Shown piece by piece: positions 33,309 through 41,979 of a stretch of 64,000 nucleotides of DNA. The stretch is from Hymenobacter lapidiphilus (GTDB lineage: Bacteria; Bacteroidota; Bacteroidia; Cytophagales; Hymenobacteraceae): positions 1-64,000 of the forward strand of contig NZ_JABKAU010000002.1 of assembly GCF_013377885.1 (NCBI RefSeq), in the 5' to 3' direction. The notes under the pieces were generated by a model. The model searched no databases. It worked only from the letters and a program-made list of their open reading frames with translations, and was not told the DNA's origin. The position numbers and the translations under genes were made by a program. Each line of letters starts with the position of its first letter. Position 1 is the first letter of the stretch.

Positions 33309-34196
33309 ATGAAGCAGCCCACCCGCAAAAAGAAGCTCGGTAGTTATCCGCACCTGATGGTGGTGTTCAGCATTACGCTGGCCCTGTTGGTGGTGGGCCT
33401 GTTCGGGCTGCTACTGATTCATGCCCACAAGGTGTCGACGCTGGTGAAGGAAAACCTGGAGATGCAGGTGTACCTGCAGCGCGACTTGCCCGAAACCCAG
33501 CTGCTGCAGCTGCAGCAGGATCTGGCCCGCAAGCCCTTCGTGGCCCGCAAAGACAACGAGCCCCAGGTGCGCTTTCTGTCCAAGGAAGAAGGGGCCCGCC
33601 AGCTCATCGACCAGACCGGCGAGGATTTCCAGCAGTTTCTGGGCGACAATCCCCTGCGCGACGCCTACTTACTCAAGCTGAACGCCGACTACGCCGACGC
33701 TAAGAACCTCGCCCGCATCAAGCAGGAGCTGGGCCAGATGCCGGGCGTGTTCGAGGTAGATTACGTGGAGAGCCTGATTACGTCGGTGAACGAGAACCTG
33801 CGCAACGTGAGCTTGGTGCTTATTGGCTTCGCGGCCATCCTCACGTTTGTGGTGGTGGTGCTCATCAACAATACCATCAAGCTGGCCCTATTTTCCCAGC
33901 GTTTCCTCATTCGGAGTATGCAGCTGGTGGGCGCTACGCCGGGCTTTATTCAGTGGCCATTTTTGCGGCGGGCGGTGTGGCAAGGGCTGGTGAGCGGCAT
34001 TCTGGCCAGCTTGCTACTGGCGGCGCTACTGCAGTACGCCTACCTGCAGCTTAGCGAGCTGCGCCTGCTCGAAGACAACCGCCTGTTCGCGGCGCTGGGT
34101 ATTTTTCTGGTGGCACTGGGCATGGGCATCGGCTTCCTAAGCTCCTGGCGCGCCGTGCGCAAGTATGCCGGCATGTCGCTCGACGAGTTGTATTAG
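33309..34196 (+). CDS. ftsX: Cell division protein FtsX-like permease
   Basis: 295 residues. Partner of the FtsE ATPase, which is not in this window; in other bacteria the pair activates peptidoglycan amidases at the septum. Visible: a first membrane helix (MVVFSITLALLVVGLFGLL), an extracellular loop with VYLQRDLPETQLLQLQQDL and the conserved VEYVESL/VDYVESLITS segment, then three more helices in the C-terminal half (LIGFAAILTFVVVVLINNTIKLALFSQ; GMGIGFLSSW). Start ATG 33309 (MKQPTRKKK). Confidence 0.9.
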   Translation: MKQPTRKKKLGSYPHLMVVFSITLALLVVGLFGLLLIHAHKVSTLVKENLEMQVYLQRDLPETQLLQLQQDLARKPFVARKDNEPQVRFLSKEEGARQLIDQTGEDFQQFLGDNPLRDAYLLKLNADYADAKNLARIKQELGQMPGVFEVDYVESLITSVNENLRNVSLVLIGFAAILTFVVVVLINNTIKLALFSQRFLIRSMQLVGATPGFIQWPFLRRAVWQGLVSGILASLLLAALLQYAYLQLSELRLLEDNRLFAALGIFLVALGMGIGFLSSWRAVRKYAGMSLDELY

Positions 34197-34240
34197 GAGA
34201 TTTGGAAGGGTCCGGGGAATAGTGGTAGAAGTAGTAGTGA

Positions 34241-34371
34241 AGCAACGTGTCATGCTGAGCGAAGCGGAGCGTAGTCGAAGTATCTCTACCGCAGTGGTAA
34301 TCTTATCGGCTTCGACGAAGCAGTAGAGATGCTTCGACTACGCTCCGCTTCGCTCAGCATGACACGTTGCT
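34241..34371. repeat. Family A palindromic repeat, copy 5 (extended arm)
   Basis: AGCAACGTGTCATGCTGAGC pairs with its exact reverse complement at the far end. The middle is lengthened by GAAGCGGAGCGTAG, matched by CTACGCTCCGCTTC on the other arm. The loop is about 40 bp and contains a further GTCGAAG/CTTCGAC-like pair. Confidence 0.92.
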
Positions 34372-34462
34372 TTGGCTCAACCTTCCACCGCCACCCTACC
34401 CCACTTCGTTCTCCCAAATCCCTCATTGGTTGAATTTCGGCGGCGGCTTGCCGCAACTCCGC

Positions 34463-34470
34463 TACCTTTG
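34463..34470 (+). promoter_or_regulatory. TAnnTTTG -7 box 5 nt before DUF3098 gene
   Basis: TACCTTTG, then CCCTC, then ATG 34476. A leaderless mRNA is the simplest reading. Confidence 0.65.
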
Positions 34471-34475
34471 CCCTC

Positions 34476-34796
34476 ATGGAATCGACTACTCCCCGCTTTG
34501 CCTTCGGGCCGCGTAACTACCGCCTCATGTTTATTGGGCTGGCCGTGCTGGCGGCCGGCTTCATTACCATGACCCTCGATTCGGAAGAGTACGGCTTGGG
34601 GTTTCTGGGCATTACGCTGGGCCCGATTCTGCTGGCCGTGGGCTTCCTGATCGAGTTCTGGGCCATTATGGCCCGGCCCGGCGCCACCGCCCCGGTAGCC
34701 CGCGACGAAGCCACGGTAACCACCGTGCCCTCGCAGCCCGTGCCACCGGCCACAACTGCTCCAGCAACTCCTACTGCCCCTACCTATAAGCGGTAG
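34476..34796 (+). CDS. DUF3098 membrane protein
   Basis: 106 residues with two membrane helices: NYRLMFIGLAVLAAGFITM and LGFLGITLGPILLAVGFLIEFWAIM, joined by TLDSEEYG. This small family is almost confined to Bacteroidota and sits between ftsX and uppP, as here. The C-terminal 45 residues are an unfolded Pro/Ala/Thr linker. Function unknown; its place argues for a role with FtsX or with undecaprenyl-phosphate recycling. Confidence 0.85.
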   Translation: MESTTPRFAFGPRNYRLMFIGLAVLAAGFITMTLDSEEYGLGFLGITLGPILLAVGFLIEFWAIMARPGATAPVARDEATVTTVPSQPVPPATTAPATPTAPTYKR

Positions 34797-34813
34797 TCGG
34801 CAAGGGCAACCCA

Positions 34814-34898
34814 CTGTCATCCTGAGCTGCGCGCACCATCTCCACCGAAGCTACAGGCTGGCTTCTGTCCGGATGCTTCGCGCGGCTCAGGATGACAG
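34814..34898. repeat. Family D palindromic repeat (GTCATCCTGAGC type)
   Basis: CTGTCATCCTGAGC and GCTCAGGATGACAG pair exactly; the middle has CGCGCA...TTCGCGCG and GCATCCGG/CCATCTCC. The outer pattern GTCAT-N-CTGAGC is the same as in families A and C. Single copy here, between the DUF3098 gene and uppP. Confidence 0.85.
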
Positions 34899-34954
34899 GT
34901 GTTTTTTGCCCCGCACCCCTGTTCCCCGCACCTTACGTTACCCATCTCCCTGTA

Positions 34955-35761
34955 ATGACCTACTGGCAAGCCCTTATTCTGGCCATCGTGGAAGGCCTGA
35001 CCGAATTTCTGCCGGTTTCCAGCACCGGGCACATGATTATTGCCTCGGCCCTGATGGGCATTCCGGCCACCCCTTTCACCAAGCTCTACCTGGTTGTTAT
35101 TCAGCTCGGGGCCATCCTGTCGGTGCTGGTGGTGTACTGGCGGCGGTTTTTCCAGAGTTTCGACTTCTACCTCAAGCTGCTGGTGGCCTTTCTGCCGGTC
35201 GTGGTGGTGGGCCTCACGCTCAAGAAATACATTGATATTCTGCTCGAATCGGTGACGACGGTAGGCCTGATGCTGCTGATGGGCGGCGTAGTGCTGATGT
35301 TCGTGGACAAATGGTTTCCGCAGGAAAGCATTGAGGCGGGCGGCAGCCCGGTTACTACGCCCGGCTTCCGGCAGGCCTTCGTAATTGGCATATTCCAGTG
35401 CCTGGCCGTGGTACCGGGCGTCAGCCGCTCGGCGGCCACCATCATTGGTGGCCTCACCCAGAAACTCACCCGCAAAGCCGCCGCCGAATTCGCCTTTTTC
35501 CTGGCCATGCCCACCATGGCCGCCGCCGCCGCCAAAGACCTGCTCGACTTTTACCAGGACGGCGGCCACCTCACCGGCGCCGATGTCAAGCTGATTCTGT
35601 TCGGCAACGTAATAGCCTTCGTAGTGGCGCTGCTGGCTATCCGCATCTTCATCGGTTTTGTTACCAAGTTTGGGTTTCGGGCCTTCGGCATCTACCGCAT
35701 CATTGTGGGCGGCATTCTGTTGCTGATGATTGGCCTGGGCGTTGATTTACAACTAGTATGA
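34955..35761 (+). CDS. uppP: Undecaprenyl-diphosphatase UppP (BacA)
   Basis: 268 residues, about eight membrane helices. Removes a phosphate from undecaprenyl diphosphate so the lipid carrier can be reused. Visible: [17 protein letters not shown] (active-site E and the SSTGH motif) and [16 protein letters not shown] (the PGxSRS phosphate-binding motif). Start ATG 34955 (MTYWQALIL). Its stop overlaps the truB start by four bases (ATGA), so they are translationally coupled. Confidence 0.96.
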   Translation: MTYWQALILAIVEGLTEFLPVSSTGHMIIASALMGIPATPFTKLYLVVIQLGAILSVLVVYWRRFFQSFDFYLKLLVAFLPVVVVGLTLKKYIDILLESVTTVGLMLLMGGVVLMFVDKWFPQESIEAGGSPVTTPGFRQAFVIGIFQCLAVVPGVSRSAATIIGGLTQKLTRKAAAEFAFFLAMPTMAAAAAKDLLDFYQDGGHLTGADVKLILFGNVIAFVVALLAIRIFIGFVTKFGFRAFGIYRIIVGGILLLMIGLGVDLQLV

Positions 35762-36627
35762 GCGAGAAAACAGTAGCCGATTTTGATTTCGAAACCGGCG
35801 AAGTCCTGCTCGTCGACAAGCCGCTTACCTGGTCGTCGTTTGATGTGGTGCGCAAGGTGAAGAACACGCTACGCATCCGTAAAATCGGCCACGCCGGCAC
35901 CCTCGACCCGCTGGCCACCGGCCTGCTGATTTTGTGTACCGGCAAGAAAACCAAGCAGATCGACCTCATTCAGGCCCAGCAGAAAGAGTACACCGGCACG
36001 TTCCGCCTGGGCCAGACGACGCCCAGCTTCGACCTGGAAACGCCCGTCGACCAGGAGCGGCCCTACGACCACCTCACGGAAGCTGACATCCGGGCCACCG
36101 TGACACAGTTCATAGGCGAAATTACCCAGACGCCCCCCGTATTTTCGGCCGTAAAGGTGAACGGCGAGCGGGCCTACGAGGTGGCACGCCGCGGCGAGGA
36201 GGCCGTTATCAAGAGCAAGCAGGTAACCGTTGCCGGCTTCGGGCTGACTCGGATTGCGCTGCCTGAAATAGACTTCCGCATCAGCTGTTCCAAGGGCACC
36301 TACATCCGTAGCCTGGCCCGCGACCTGGGCGAGGCGCTGCATTGCGGGGCTCACCTCACGAAGCTCGTGCGCACCCGCATCGGCGAGTACCGGCTGGAAG
36401 ATGCCCTCACCATGCCGCAGCTGGAGGCCCTGCGCCCGCCCCGCCCCGAAGGCGAGGCCGACCGCCCCGCCCGCCCGCCCCGGCGCGAACGACAGCCGCG
36501 TACTGAACGCCGCGTCGGCTTGGAGTATTTTCAGAACAACCACGCAACTCCACCCAACTCCCCACCTAATTCGGGTGAGGCGGCAGCAGCCACCCCACCT
36601 GCCGACAACAAGGAGCAAGCTGGCTGA
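35758..36627 (+). CDS. truB: tRNA pseudouridine-55 synthase TruB
   Basis: 289 residues. Makes pseudouridine 55 in the T-loop of tRNA. Visible: [35 protein letters not shown] (the catalytic aspartate in GTLDPLA), [16 protein letters not shown] and [19 protein letters not shown]. The last 70 residues, Arg/Pro-rich then Asn/Pro-rich, extend beyond the normal end and look unstructured. Start overlaps the uppP stop. ribF follows 59 bp on. Confidence 0.95.
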   Translation: MSEKTVADFDFETGEVLLVDKPLTWSSFDVVRKVKNTLRIRKIGHAGTLDPLATGLLILCTGKKTKQIDLIQAQQKEYTGTFRLGQTTPSFDLETPVDQERPYDHLTEADIRATVTQFIGEITQTPPVFSAVKVNGERAYEVARRGEEAVIKSKQVTVAGFGLTRIALPEIDFRISCSKGTYIRSLARDLGEALHCGAHLTKLVRTRIGEYRLEDALTMPQLEALRPPRPEGEADRPARPPRRERQPRTERRVGLEYFQNNHATPPNSPPNSGEAAAATPPADNKEQAG

Positions 36628-36686
36628 TTTCGGCCAGTCCGCGAAAATCAGCGTAAGCAATAAACTCAGCGCGAACCAGTGATTTA

Positions 36687-37631
36687 ATGGAGGTTATTCA
36701 CGATCCGGCCCAATTTCCTTATCTCGGCAACGCCGTGGTTACCAGTGGCACGTTCGATGGCGTCCACGTAGGCCATCAGCAGATTCTGGCGCGGCTGTGC
36801 GAGGTGGCGCGGGCCAGCGGCGGGCCGGCCGTGGTAATTACCTACTGGCCCCACCCGCGCCTAGTGCTGGCCCCGCCCCCCTCCCACCCCGAGCCCCTCG
36901 ACCTATACCTGCTTAATACCCTCGACGAGCGGGCCGCCCGGCTGGCTGAGTTTGGGGTCGATTACCTGCTCATCATCCCATTCACCAAGGAGTTTTCGGC
37001 CTGGTCGTCGGAGGAGTTTATTCAGCGTATTCTGCTCGATACGGTAGGCACCAGCAAGCTGGTTATCGGCTACGACCACCGCTTCGGGCGCAACCGCGAG
37101 GGTGGTTTTGAGTACCTGCGCGAGCACTCGGGCCGCTATGGCATGAGTGTAGAGGAAATTCCGCGCGAAGATGTGGACGCTGTGGGCGTGAGCAGCACCC
37201 GCATCCGCCGGGCCCTGGAGGCCGGCGACGTAGACACCGCCAACCGCTACCTGGGCTACCAGTATCCCTTCACGGGCACCGTAGTGAAAGGCCGGCAGCT
37301 GGGCCGCACCATCGGCTGGCCCACCGCCAACCTAGCCTGCTCCGAAGACCTGAAATTGGTGCCCGCCCGCGGCGTGTACGCCGTGCGCGCCACCACCGCG
37401 GCCGGCGAAACCTGGCCCGCCATGCTCAACATCGGCGTGCGCCCCACCGTAGCCGGCAACCTGGCCCAGACCGTGGAGGCGCACCTGTTAGGCTTTGAAG
37501 GCGACCTGTACGACCAGCCCCTGACGGTAGAATTCGTGGCCCGCCTGCGCGATGAGCAGAAGTTCGACGGCCTCGATGCGCTCAAGGCCCAGCTGGGCCG
37601 GGATGCTGAGGCGGCGCGGGCAGCGCTTTAA
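36687..37631 (+). CDS. ribF: Bifunctional riboflavin kinase / FAD synthetase RibF
   Basis: 314 residues. Converts riboflavin to FMN, then FMN to FAD. N-terminal FAD synthetase: SGTFDGVHVGHQQIL (nucleotidyltransferase HxGH), LVIGYDHRFGRNREGGFEYL and SSTRIRRALEAGDV. C-terminal kinase from about residue 185: FTGTVVKGRQLGRTIGWPTANL (GxPTAN motif), RGVYAV, MLNIGVRPTV and a final helix. Order truB-ribF is usual in bacteria, often near the translation genes. Confidence 0.96.
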   Translation: MEVIHDPAQFPYLGNAVVTSGTFDGVHVGHQQILARLCEVARASGGPAVVITYWPHPRLVLAPPPSHPEPLDLYLLNTLDERAARLAEFGVDYLLIIPFTKEFSAWSSEEFIQRILLDTVGTSKLVIGYDHRFGRNREGGFEYLREHSGRYGMSVEEIPREDVDAVGVSSTRIRRALEAGDVDTANRYLGYQYPFTGTVVKGRQLGRTIGWPTANLACSEDLKLVPARGVYAVRATTAAGETWPAMLNIGVRPTVAGNLAQTVEAHLLGFEGDLYDQPLTVEFVARLRDEQKFDGLDALKAQLGRDAEAARAAL

Positions 37632-37727
37632 GCATTTCCTACAGAGGTGCGCGGAGAGTGTGTGGAGTCTTTTTAGAGTGGCTCTGCGGTCCTCCGCGTA
37701 AACCTTCGCCCACCTCTGCGGGAAATG
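37632..37727. repeat. Imperfect palindrome after ribF (family F)
   Basis: CATTTCCTACAGAGGTG pairs with CACCTCTGCGGGAAATG (two mismatches). Inside, GCGCGGAG pairs with CTCCGCGT. Total about 96 bp with a central loop. It is unlike families A-E and seen once. Confidence 0.75.
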
Positions 37728-37757
37728 TTACCTTGCCAGTTCTAACTCCCACCCAGT

Positions 37758-38456
37758 ATGATAAATAAGACAGTAAGTGGCTCCCAAGCGGCCCTGGAGG
37801 GCCTTACCGATGGCATGACGCTCATGCTCGGCGGTTTCGGCCTGTGCGGCATTCCGGAGAATTCCATCCAGGAAATCCTGCGCCGGGGCGTGAAGAACCT
37901 CACCTGCATCAGCAACAACGCCGGCGTCGATGACTTCGGCATCGGGCTGCTGCTCCAGACCCGGCAGGTGCGCAAAATGATTTCGAGCTACGTGGGCGAA
38001 AACGCCGAATTCGAGCGCCAACTGCTGGCCGGCGAGCTGGAAGTCGAGCTGATTCCGCAGGGCACGCTGGCCGAGCGCTGCCGCGCCGGTGGCGCGGGCA
38101 TCCCGGCCTTTTATACGCCCGCCGGCTACGGCACGGAGGTGGGTGAAGGCAAGGAAAGCCGCGAGTTCAATGGCAAAATGTACCTGCTCGAACACGCCCT
38201 GCACGCCGATTTCGCCTTCGTAAAAGCCTGGCGCGGCGACACGGCCGGCAACCTCATCTTCAAGGGTACTGCCCGCAACTTCAACCCCATGATGGCTACA
38301 GCCGGCAAAATAACGGTGGCCGAGGTAGAGGAGTTGGTGCCCGCCGGCGAGCTGGACCCCAACCACATTCACACTCCCGGCATCTTCGTGCAGCGCATTT
38401 TCGAGGGGAAAGATTACGAGAAGCGCATCGAACAAAGAACAGTTCGCCAGTCGTAA
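37758..38456 (+). CDS. 3-oxoacid CoA-transferase, subunit A
   Basis: 232 residues. With subunit B it moves CoA from succinyl-CoA to acetoacetate (or a similar acid). Visible: [16 protein letters not shown] (the glycine-rich CoA loop), [60 protein letters not shown] and [10 protein letters not shown] at the end. Separated from subunit B by only 119 bp, most of which is a family A palindrome. Confidence 0.93.
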   Translation: MINKTVSGSQAALEGLTDGMTLMLGGFGLCGIPENSIQEILRRGVKNLTCISNNAGVDDFGIGLLLQTRQVRKMISSYVGENAEFERQLLAGELEVELIPQGTLAERCRAGGAGIPAFYTPAGYGTEVGEGKESREFNGKMYLLEHALHADFAFVKAWRGDTAGNLIFKGTARNFNPMMATAGKITVAEVEELVPAGELDPNHIHTPGIFVQRIFEGKDYEKRIEQRTVRQS

Positions 38457-38468
38457 TTAACCCAAAAC

Positions 38469-38556
38469 GTCATGCTGAGCGAAGTCGAAGCATCTCTACC
38501 GCCAAAGTATGTAATTACTACTGCGGTAGAGATGCTTCGACTTCGCTCAGCATGAC
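38469..38556. repeat. Family A palindromic repeat, copy 6, between CoA-transferase subunits
   Basis: GTCATGCTGAGCGAAGTCGA pairs exactly with its reverse complement at the far end. The last ATG of the repeat (38552) is in frame with subunit B, so the element may supply a start codon. Confidence 0.93.
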
Positions 38557-38575
38557 AACCTTAACTCCCAAAGAC

Positions 38576-39232
38576 ATGCTCGACAAACACGGTATTGCCC
38601 GGCGCATTGCGCAGGAAGTAGAAAACAACTCGTACGTCAACCTCGGCATCGGTATTCCAACGCTGGTGGCCAACTATATCCCGGAAGGCATCAACGTGGA
38701 GCTACAGAGCGAAAACGGCCTGCTGGGCATGGGCCCCTTCCCGACTGAGGATGAAGTGGACGCCGACCTCATCAATGCCGGCAAGCAGACGGTAACCACG
38801 TTGCCCGGCTCCAGCCTGTTCAGCTCGGCCGACTCGTTCGGTATGATCCGGGGCGAGCACGTGGACCTGACGATTCTGGGGGCCATGGAGGTTTCGGAAA
38901 ACGGCGACATTGCCAACTGGAAGATTCCGGGCAAGATGGTGAAGGGCATGGGCGGCGCCATGGACTTGGTGGCCTCGGCCAAGAACATCATCGTGGCCAT
39001 GCAACACACCTCACGCGATGGCGCCAGCAAGCTGCTGCCGGCCTGCACGCTGCCCATCACAGGCCTTGGCTGCGTGAAGAAAATAGTAACCGAGCTGGCC
39101 GTCCTCGACGTGACGCCCGACGGCTTCGTACTCCGCGAGCGGGCACCTGGTGTGAGCGTAGAGCAAATTCAGGCCGCCACCGCTGGCAAACTGGTTGTTC
39201 CCGAAGGCGGAGTGCCGGAAATGGTTATTTGA
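38576..39232 (+). CDS. 3-oxoacid CoA-transferase, subunit B
   Basis: 218 residues from ATG 38576 ([11 protein letters not shown]), the N-terminus usual for the family; an upstream in-frame ATG at 38552 lies inside the repeat and would add eight residues (MTTLTPKD). Visible: [16 protein letters not shown], the catalytic glutamate in [50 protein letters not shown] and the C-terminal EGGVPEM. It forms the active site with subunit A. No ribosome-binding site is visible for either start. Confidence 0.92.
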   Translation: MLDKHGIARRIAQEVENNSYVNLGIGIPTLVANYIPEGINVELQSENGLLGMGPFPTEDEVDADLINAGKQTVTTLPGSSLFSSADSFGMIRGEHVDLTILGAMEVSENGDIANWKIPGKMVKGMGGAMDLVASAKNIIVAMQHTSRDGASKLLPACTLPITGLGCVKKIVTELAVLDVTPDGFVLRERAPGVSVEQIQAATAGKLVVPEGGVPEMVI

Positions 39233-39244
39233 GTTGAGTTGCAG

Positions 39245-39350
39245 AGGTCGGTGTAGGGGCGGGGCTTGACCCCGCCCCGCCGTTGAACGATTACCGTTAG
39301 AGCGGTGCGAATGGCGGGCGGGGACAAGCCCCGCTCCTACACCGCCCTCC
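39245..39350. repeat. Family B GC-rich palindromic repeat, copy 4
   Basis: GGTCGGTGTAGGGGCGGGGC and its partner near 39350 (GCTCCTACACCGCCC) with GGCGGGGACAAGCCCCGC inside. The left arm carries GCTTGACCCCGCCCC, one change from the other copies. It lies between the converging subunit B and 39362 genes. Confidence 0.88.
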
Positions 39351-39361
39351 ACAACCAAAAA

Positions 39362-39835
39362 TTACCCCCGTAGCATAGCCTGGGCCAGTATGTGGCGGAC
39401 GGCTTCGAGGGTAAAGTGAGAAAAGCACTTCTGGAAGTGGGCCAGGGCGTCGTTGGCCGGCAGGGAGCCGGCTTTTACGGCGGCCGCCAAGTGGCCCGCC
39501 AACTCGTCGGGGTGGCTGGTGAGGGCGGGGAATTCGTGCTGCGTTTTGTAGCGGTGCAGCACCTGTATGCGCAGTTCGGTGGTGGCACCGGGCACTTGCC
39601 GCGTAAGGCGCTCCATCAATAACTGCACTTCATCCATGAACAGCAGGCGCGCCAGGCCGGGCGGACAGGGCACCACCTGGCCGGGGACGGCGGTGAGCAG
39701 CACGGCCGCGGCGCTTTCGGGGGCCCAGCCGAGCAGCAGGGGCGGCGCGCACAGCCAGGCCGTGGCCGGAAACCGCTGCGGGTCTTCGAGCACGGCGGCC
39801 AGGGTTTGCAAACGGCGTTCCGGCAGCGACGACAT
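39362..39835 (-). CDS. Protein of unknown function
   Basis: 157 residues, not recognised. It opens with MSSLPERRLQTLAAVLEDP and ends in a helical part with NDALAHFQKCFSHFTLEAVRHILAQAMLRG. The middle has several Leu/Val strands. No membrane segment or signal peptide. Start ATG 39835, since a perfect -7 box TACCTTTG (minus) lies 4 nt before it; the frame could be read further up but would pass through that box. Leaderless expression is likely. Confidence 0.68.
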   Translation of the reverse strand: MSSLPERRLQTLAAVLEDPQRFPATAWLCAPPLLLGWAPESAAAVLLTAVPGQVVPCPPGLARLLFMDEVQLLMERLTRQVPGATTELRIQVLHRYKTQHEFPALTSHPDELAGHLAAAVKAGSLPANDALAHFQKCFSHFTLEAVRHILAQAMLRG

Positions 39836-39839
39836 ACGG

Positions 39840-39847
39840 CAAAGGTA
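39840..39847 (-). promoter_or_regulatory. TAnnTTTG -7 box 4 nt before the gene at 39362-39835
   Basis: TACCTTTG on the minus strand, then CCGT, then ATG 39835. Confidence 0.65.
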
Positions 39848-39949
39848 CGCACGGTGAAATGGGCAGTTGTTGAGGACGCGACAGGTGCCGATGATGCGGC
39901 AGTTATTCGCCAATTACTCCTTTTACCAACCCGTCCAGCCCGGGGGCCG

Positions 39950-39957
39950 TACCTTTG
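39950..39957 (+). promoter_or_regulatory. TAnnTTTG -7 box for GNAT-nitrilase gene
   Basis: TACCTTTG, 32 nt before ATG 39990. Confidence 0.6.
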
Positions 39958-39989
39958 TCTATCATCTTCTGTAATCAGCAACTGAGTAT

Positions 39990-41696
39990 ATGGCCGCGAG
40001 TTCACACGGAAAAACCGGCGGTAAGGCCGCCAAAAAGAATACGTTACCCGGAATGCCGGCTCAGCCCGAGCCGAATACGCCTACGCCCGAACCTTCCCAC
40101 AAACTGGTGTTGCGCACCCTGCGCCGCAACGACTTCAAGGAGGTAAAAACCATCATGGACAAGGTGTACTCCAACATGGAGGGCTCCTGGGCCAATGACG
40201 AGTACAACGCCCTGATCAAGAAATTCCCCGAGGGTCAGATCTGCATCGAGGACAACGGCAAGATTGTGGCCGCTGCGCTGGCTATTATCGTGGAGTACAG
40301 CAAGTTCGGCGACAAACATACCTACGCCAAAATCACCGGCAACGGCAAATTCGACACCCATGATGCCGACGGCGACACGCTGTACGGTGTTGATGTATTC
40401 GTGGACCCTGAGTACCGCTCGCTACGCCTGGGCCGCCGCCTCTACGACGCCCGTAAGGAGCTGTGCGAGAACCTGAACCTGCGGGCCATGGTGGCCGGCG
40501 GCCGCATTCCGGGCTACAGCAACTACTCGGGCGAGATGACGCCTGCCAAGTACGTGGAAATGGTGCGCAACAAGGAGCTAACCGACCCCATCCTCACGTT
40601 TCAGCTGGCCAACGACTTCTACGTCCGCAAAATTATCCGCGGCTATTTGCCCTACGATTCCGAGAGCAAGGCCTACGCCACGCTGCTGGAGTGGATTAAC
40701 GTGTACCACGAGGAGGAAACCGAAAAGCTCATCGGCAACCAGAAGTCCAATGTGCGCATTGGCATTGTGCAGTGGCAGATGCGTGCCACCCGCGACTTAG
40801 AGGACTTCTTCCAGCAGATGGAGTTCTTCGTCGACACCGTTTCGGGCTATAAGTCCGACTGCGTGCTGTTCCCGGAGTTCTTCAACGCCCCCATGATGGC
40901 CCTCACCAACGAGGAGTCGCCTTCGGTGGCTATCCGCTCGATGTCGGCCTTCACCGAGCCCATCAAAATCAAGATGATGGAGCTGGCCGTGAGCTACAAC
41001 ATCAATATCATTGCCGGCTCGATGCCGCTGTACGAGGACGGCAAGCTGCACAACGTGAGCTACCTGTGCCGCCGCGACGGTACCGTGGACGAGCAGTACA
41101 AGCTGCACGTAACGCCCGACGAGGCGAGCTACTGGGGCATGCGCGGCGGCAGCCAGCTGCGCTGCTTCGACACCGACTTCGGCAAAATCGGCATCCTCAT
41201 CTGCTACGATGTGGAGTTCCCCGAGTTGAGCCGCATGCTGAGCGACGAGGGCATGAAAATCCTGTTCGTACCCTTCTGGACCGACACCAAGAACGCCTAC
41301 CAGCGCGTGCGGCTCTGTGCCCAGGCCCGGGCCATCGAAAACGAGTGCTACGTGGCCATTACCGGCTCGGTGGGCAACCTGCCCCGCGTCGAGAACATGG
41401 ACATTCAGTACTCGCAGAGCGCCGTGTTCAGCCCCTCCGACTTCGCCTTCCCCCACGACTCCATCGTGGCCGAAGCGACGCCCAACACCGAGATGACGCT
41501 CATTGCCGACCTCAACCTGGACCTGCTGAAGGACCTGAATACCAGTGGGGCCGTGCGCAACCTGCGCGACCGGCGCAAGGATTTGTACTCGGTGAGCTGG
41601 GTGAAGAAAAACGAGCGCGACGATGAACTTCTGAGCCAGGGCGAAGAGCGCGCCCCCAAAACGTCGCCCCGCCACCCGCCCATCACGGTGGCGTAG
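39990..41696 (+). CDS. GNAT acetyltransferase / carbon-nitrogen hydrolase fusion
   Basis: 568 residues. Residues 1-35 are a basic/Pro-rich lead. Residues 38-240 are a GNAT domain: LRTLRRNDFKEVKTIM, VDVFVDPEYRSLRLGRRLYDAR (acetyl-CoA pyrophosphate loop) and GRIPGYSNYS. Residues 255-545 are a nitrilase fold with the triad E296 (VLFPEFF), K371 (EQYKLHVTP) and C405 (ILICYDVEFPE). The substrate is unknown; the joint implies that an amide is hydrolysed and an amine acetylated, or the reverse. The fusion is known in other bacteria. A terminator follows. Confidence 0.92.
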   Translation: MAASSHGKTGGKAAKKNTLPGMPAQPEPNTPTPEPSHKLVLRTLRRNDFKEVKTIMDKVYSNMEGSWANDEYNALIKKFPEGQICIEDNGKIVAAALAIIVEYSKFGDKHTYAKITGNGKFDTHDADGDTLYGVDVFVDPEYRSLRLGRRLYDARKELCENLNLRAMVAGGRIPGYSNYSGEMTPAKYVEMVRNKELTDPILTFQLANDFYVRKIIRGYLPYDSESKAYATLLEWINVYHEEETEKLIGNQKSNVRIGIVQWQMRATRDLEDFFQQMEFFVDTVSGYKSDCVLFPEFFNAPMMALTNEESPSVAIRSMSAFTEPIKIKMMELAVSYNINIIAGSMPLYEDGKLHNVSYLCRRDGTVDEQYKLHVTPDEASYWGMRGGSQLRCFDTDFGKIGILICYDVEFPELSRMLSDEGMKILFVPFWTDTKNAYQRVRLCAQARAIENECYVAITGSVGNLPRVENMDIQYSQSAVFSPSDFAFPHDSIVAEATPNTEMTLIADLNLDLLKDLNTSGAVRNLRDRRKDLYSVSWVKKNERDDELLSQGEERAPKTSPRHPPITVA

Positions 41697-41747
41697 GTCT
41701 GCTACAGTTGAGCTTCGCGCTCAGTTGTAGTATCTCCCAATCAGGCC

Positions 41748-41782
41748 AAAAGCCGCCCGCCTTCAAGTGGCAGGCGGCTTTT
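41748..41782 (+). terminator. Terminator after GNAT-nitrilase gene
   Basis: AAAAGCCGCC pairs with GGCGGCTTTT with a short loop, 52 bp after the stop. Confidence 0.8.
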
Positions 41783-41979
41783 CGCTTTATCGATCTTTGG
41801 GAATGAATATAATTCGGGCTATTACTATCTGAAAAGGCCTTGAATGCCTTTTTTGGGTTAAAGCCGAATTAAATATGAAGCTATGCTAACCCGAGTGTAT
41901 GATTCCCCCCGTAAGTAGGGCAAGCACGGGCTACTCCGCGCTTTTTAATCCTACCTCATTTACCAAAATTTACCCGCGT

